Source: a virus
Length of the DNA: 34,607 nt
IMG/VR virus record: IMGVR_UViG_3300025133_000358
Span: 1 to 34,607 of that record
Strand: one strand, 5' to 3'
Shown here: positions 34,561 through 34,607 of the stretch, piece after piece
Layout: every line of letters starts with the position of its first letter
How positions within the stretch are numbered: the first letter of the stretch is position 1
Position numbers and translations under genes: made by a program
Notes under the pieces: model-generated
Database searches by the model: none
What the model saw: the letters and a program-made list of their open reading frames with translations, nothing else
What the model was told of the DNA's origin: nothing

Positions 34561-34607
34561 TCATTTTTGAAATTTTCAATGCACGTTTTTTGAGCAGCGG
34601 CGGCGCG

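Noticed and set aside
1-34607. CRISPR arrays, tRNA genes, insertion sequences or an integrase with attP
   Set aside because: No regularly spaced repeat–spacer array, no cloverleaf-like sequence, no transposase and no tyrosine or serine recombinase motif was recognised by eye.

Overview
The window is most of a tailed-phage genome (siphovirus-type, prophage or free phage) from a GC-rich, probably uncultured host. Evidence: a head-to-tail set of virion genes in canonical order (terminase small and large subunits, lambda-family portal, prohead protease–capsid fusion, cement protein, neck proteins, tail tube, tape measure, tail tip, fibres), a RecE/RecT-like recombination pair, and one divergently transcribed small repressor-like gene. 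No integrase, tRNA or ribosomal gene was seen, so host and integration state stay open. DUF2341/LamG and heptanucleotide repeats hint at a large-genome environmental bacterium (planctomycete, verrucomicrobium or similar), but that is a guess.

Layout. (1) 1–6116, minus strand: an early-type operon read leftwards from a divergent control region. It starts with a 57-aa Xis/MerR-like helix-turn-helix protein, continues through several small unknowns, a PD-(D/E)XK nuclease-like protein, a predicted single-strand annealing protein, a zinc-finger protein and a RecE-like exonuclease, and runs off the left edge. (2) 6117–6247: divergent control region. (3) 6248–6628, plus strand: the only convincing plus-strand gene, a probable repressor. 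(4) 6629–6926: AT-richer non-coding stretch with a hairpin and direct repeats. (5) 34506 down to 6927, minus strand: one long late operon. Packaging and head genes lie at 34.5–26.5 kb, neck and tail at 26.2–17 kb, fibres and adhesins at 17–11.2 kb, the lysis/lipase region at 11.2–9.5 kb, and an accessory cluster of unknown genes at 9.4–6.9 kb.

Genes are tightly packed. Many junctions are ATGA, GTGA, TGATG or TAATG overlaps, which I used to choose starts and to reject the many long antisense shadows typical of GC-rich DNA.

Most notable points: a promoter-like element found twice, before the first late gene and again before the 9.4–6.9 kb accessory cluster; a GC-skew reversal at about 5.9–7.0 kb although nearly all genes lie on one strand; three consecutive fibre/adhesin-region proteins with Sec signal peptides; a protease–capsid fusion with an in-frame internal ribosome binding site; a strongly structured 270-base spacer after the cement gene; heptanucleotide repeats absorbed into a small membrane-protein gene; a class-3 lipase in the lysis region with no recognisable endolysin; and a probable frameshifted or recoded small gene after the large terminase.
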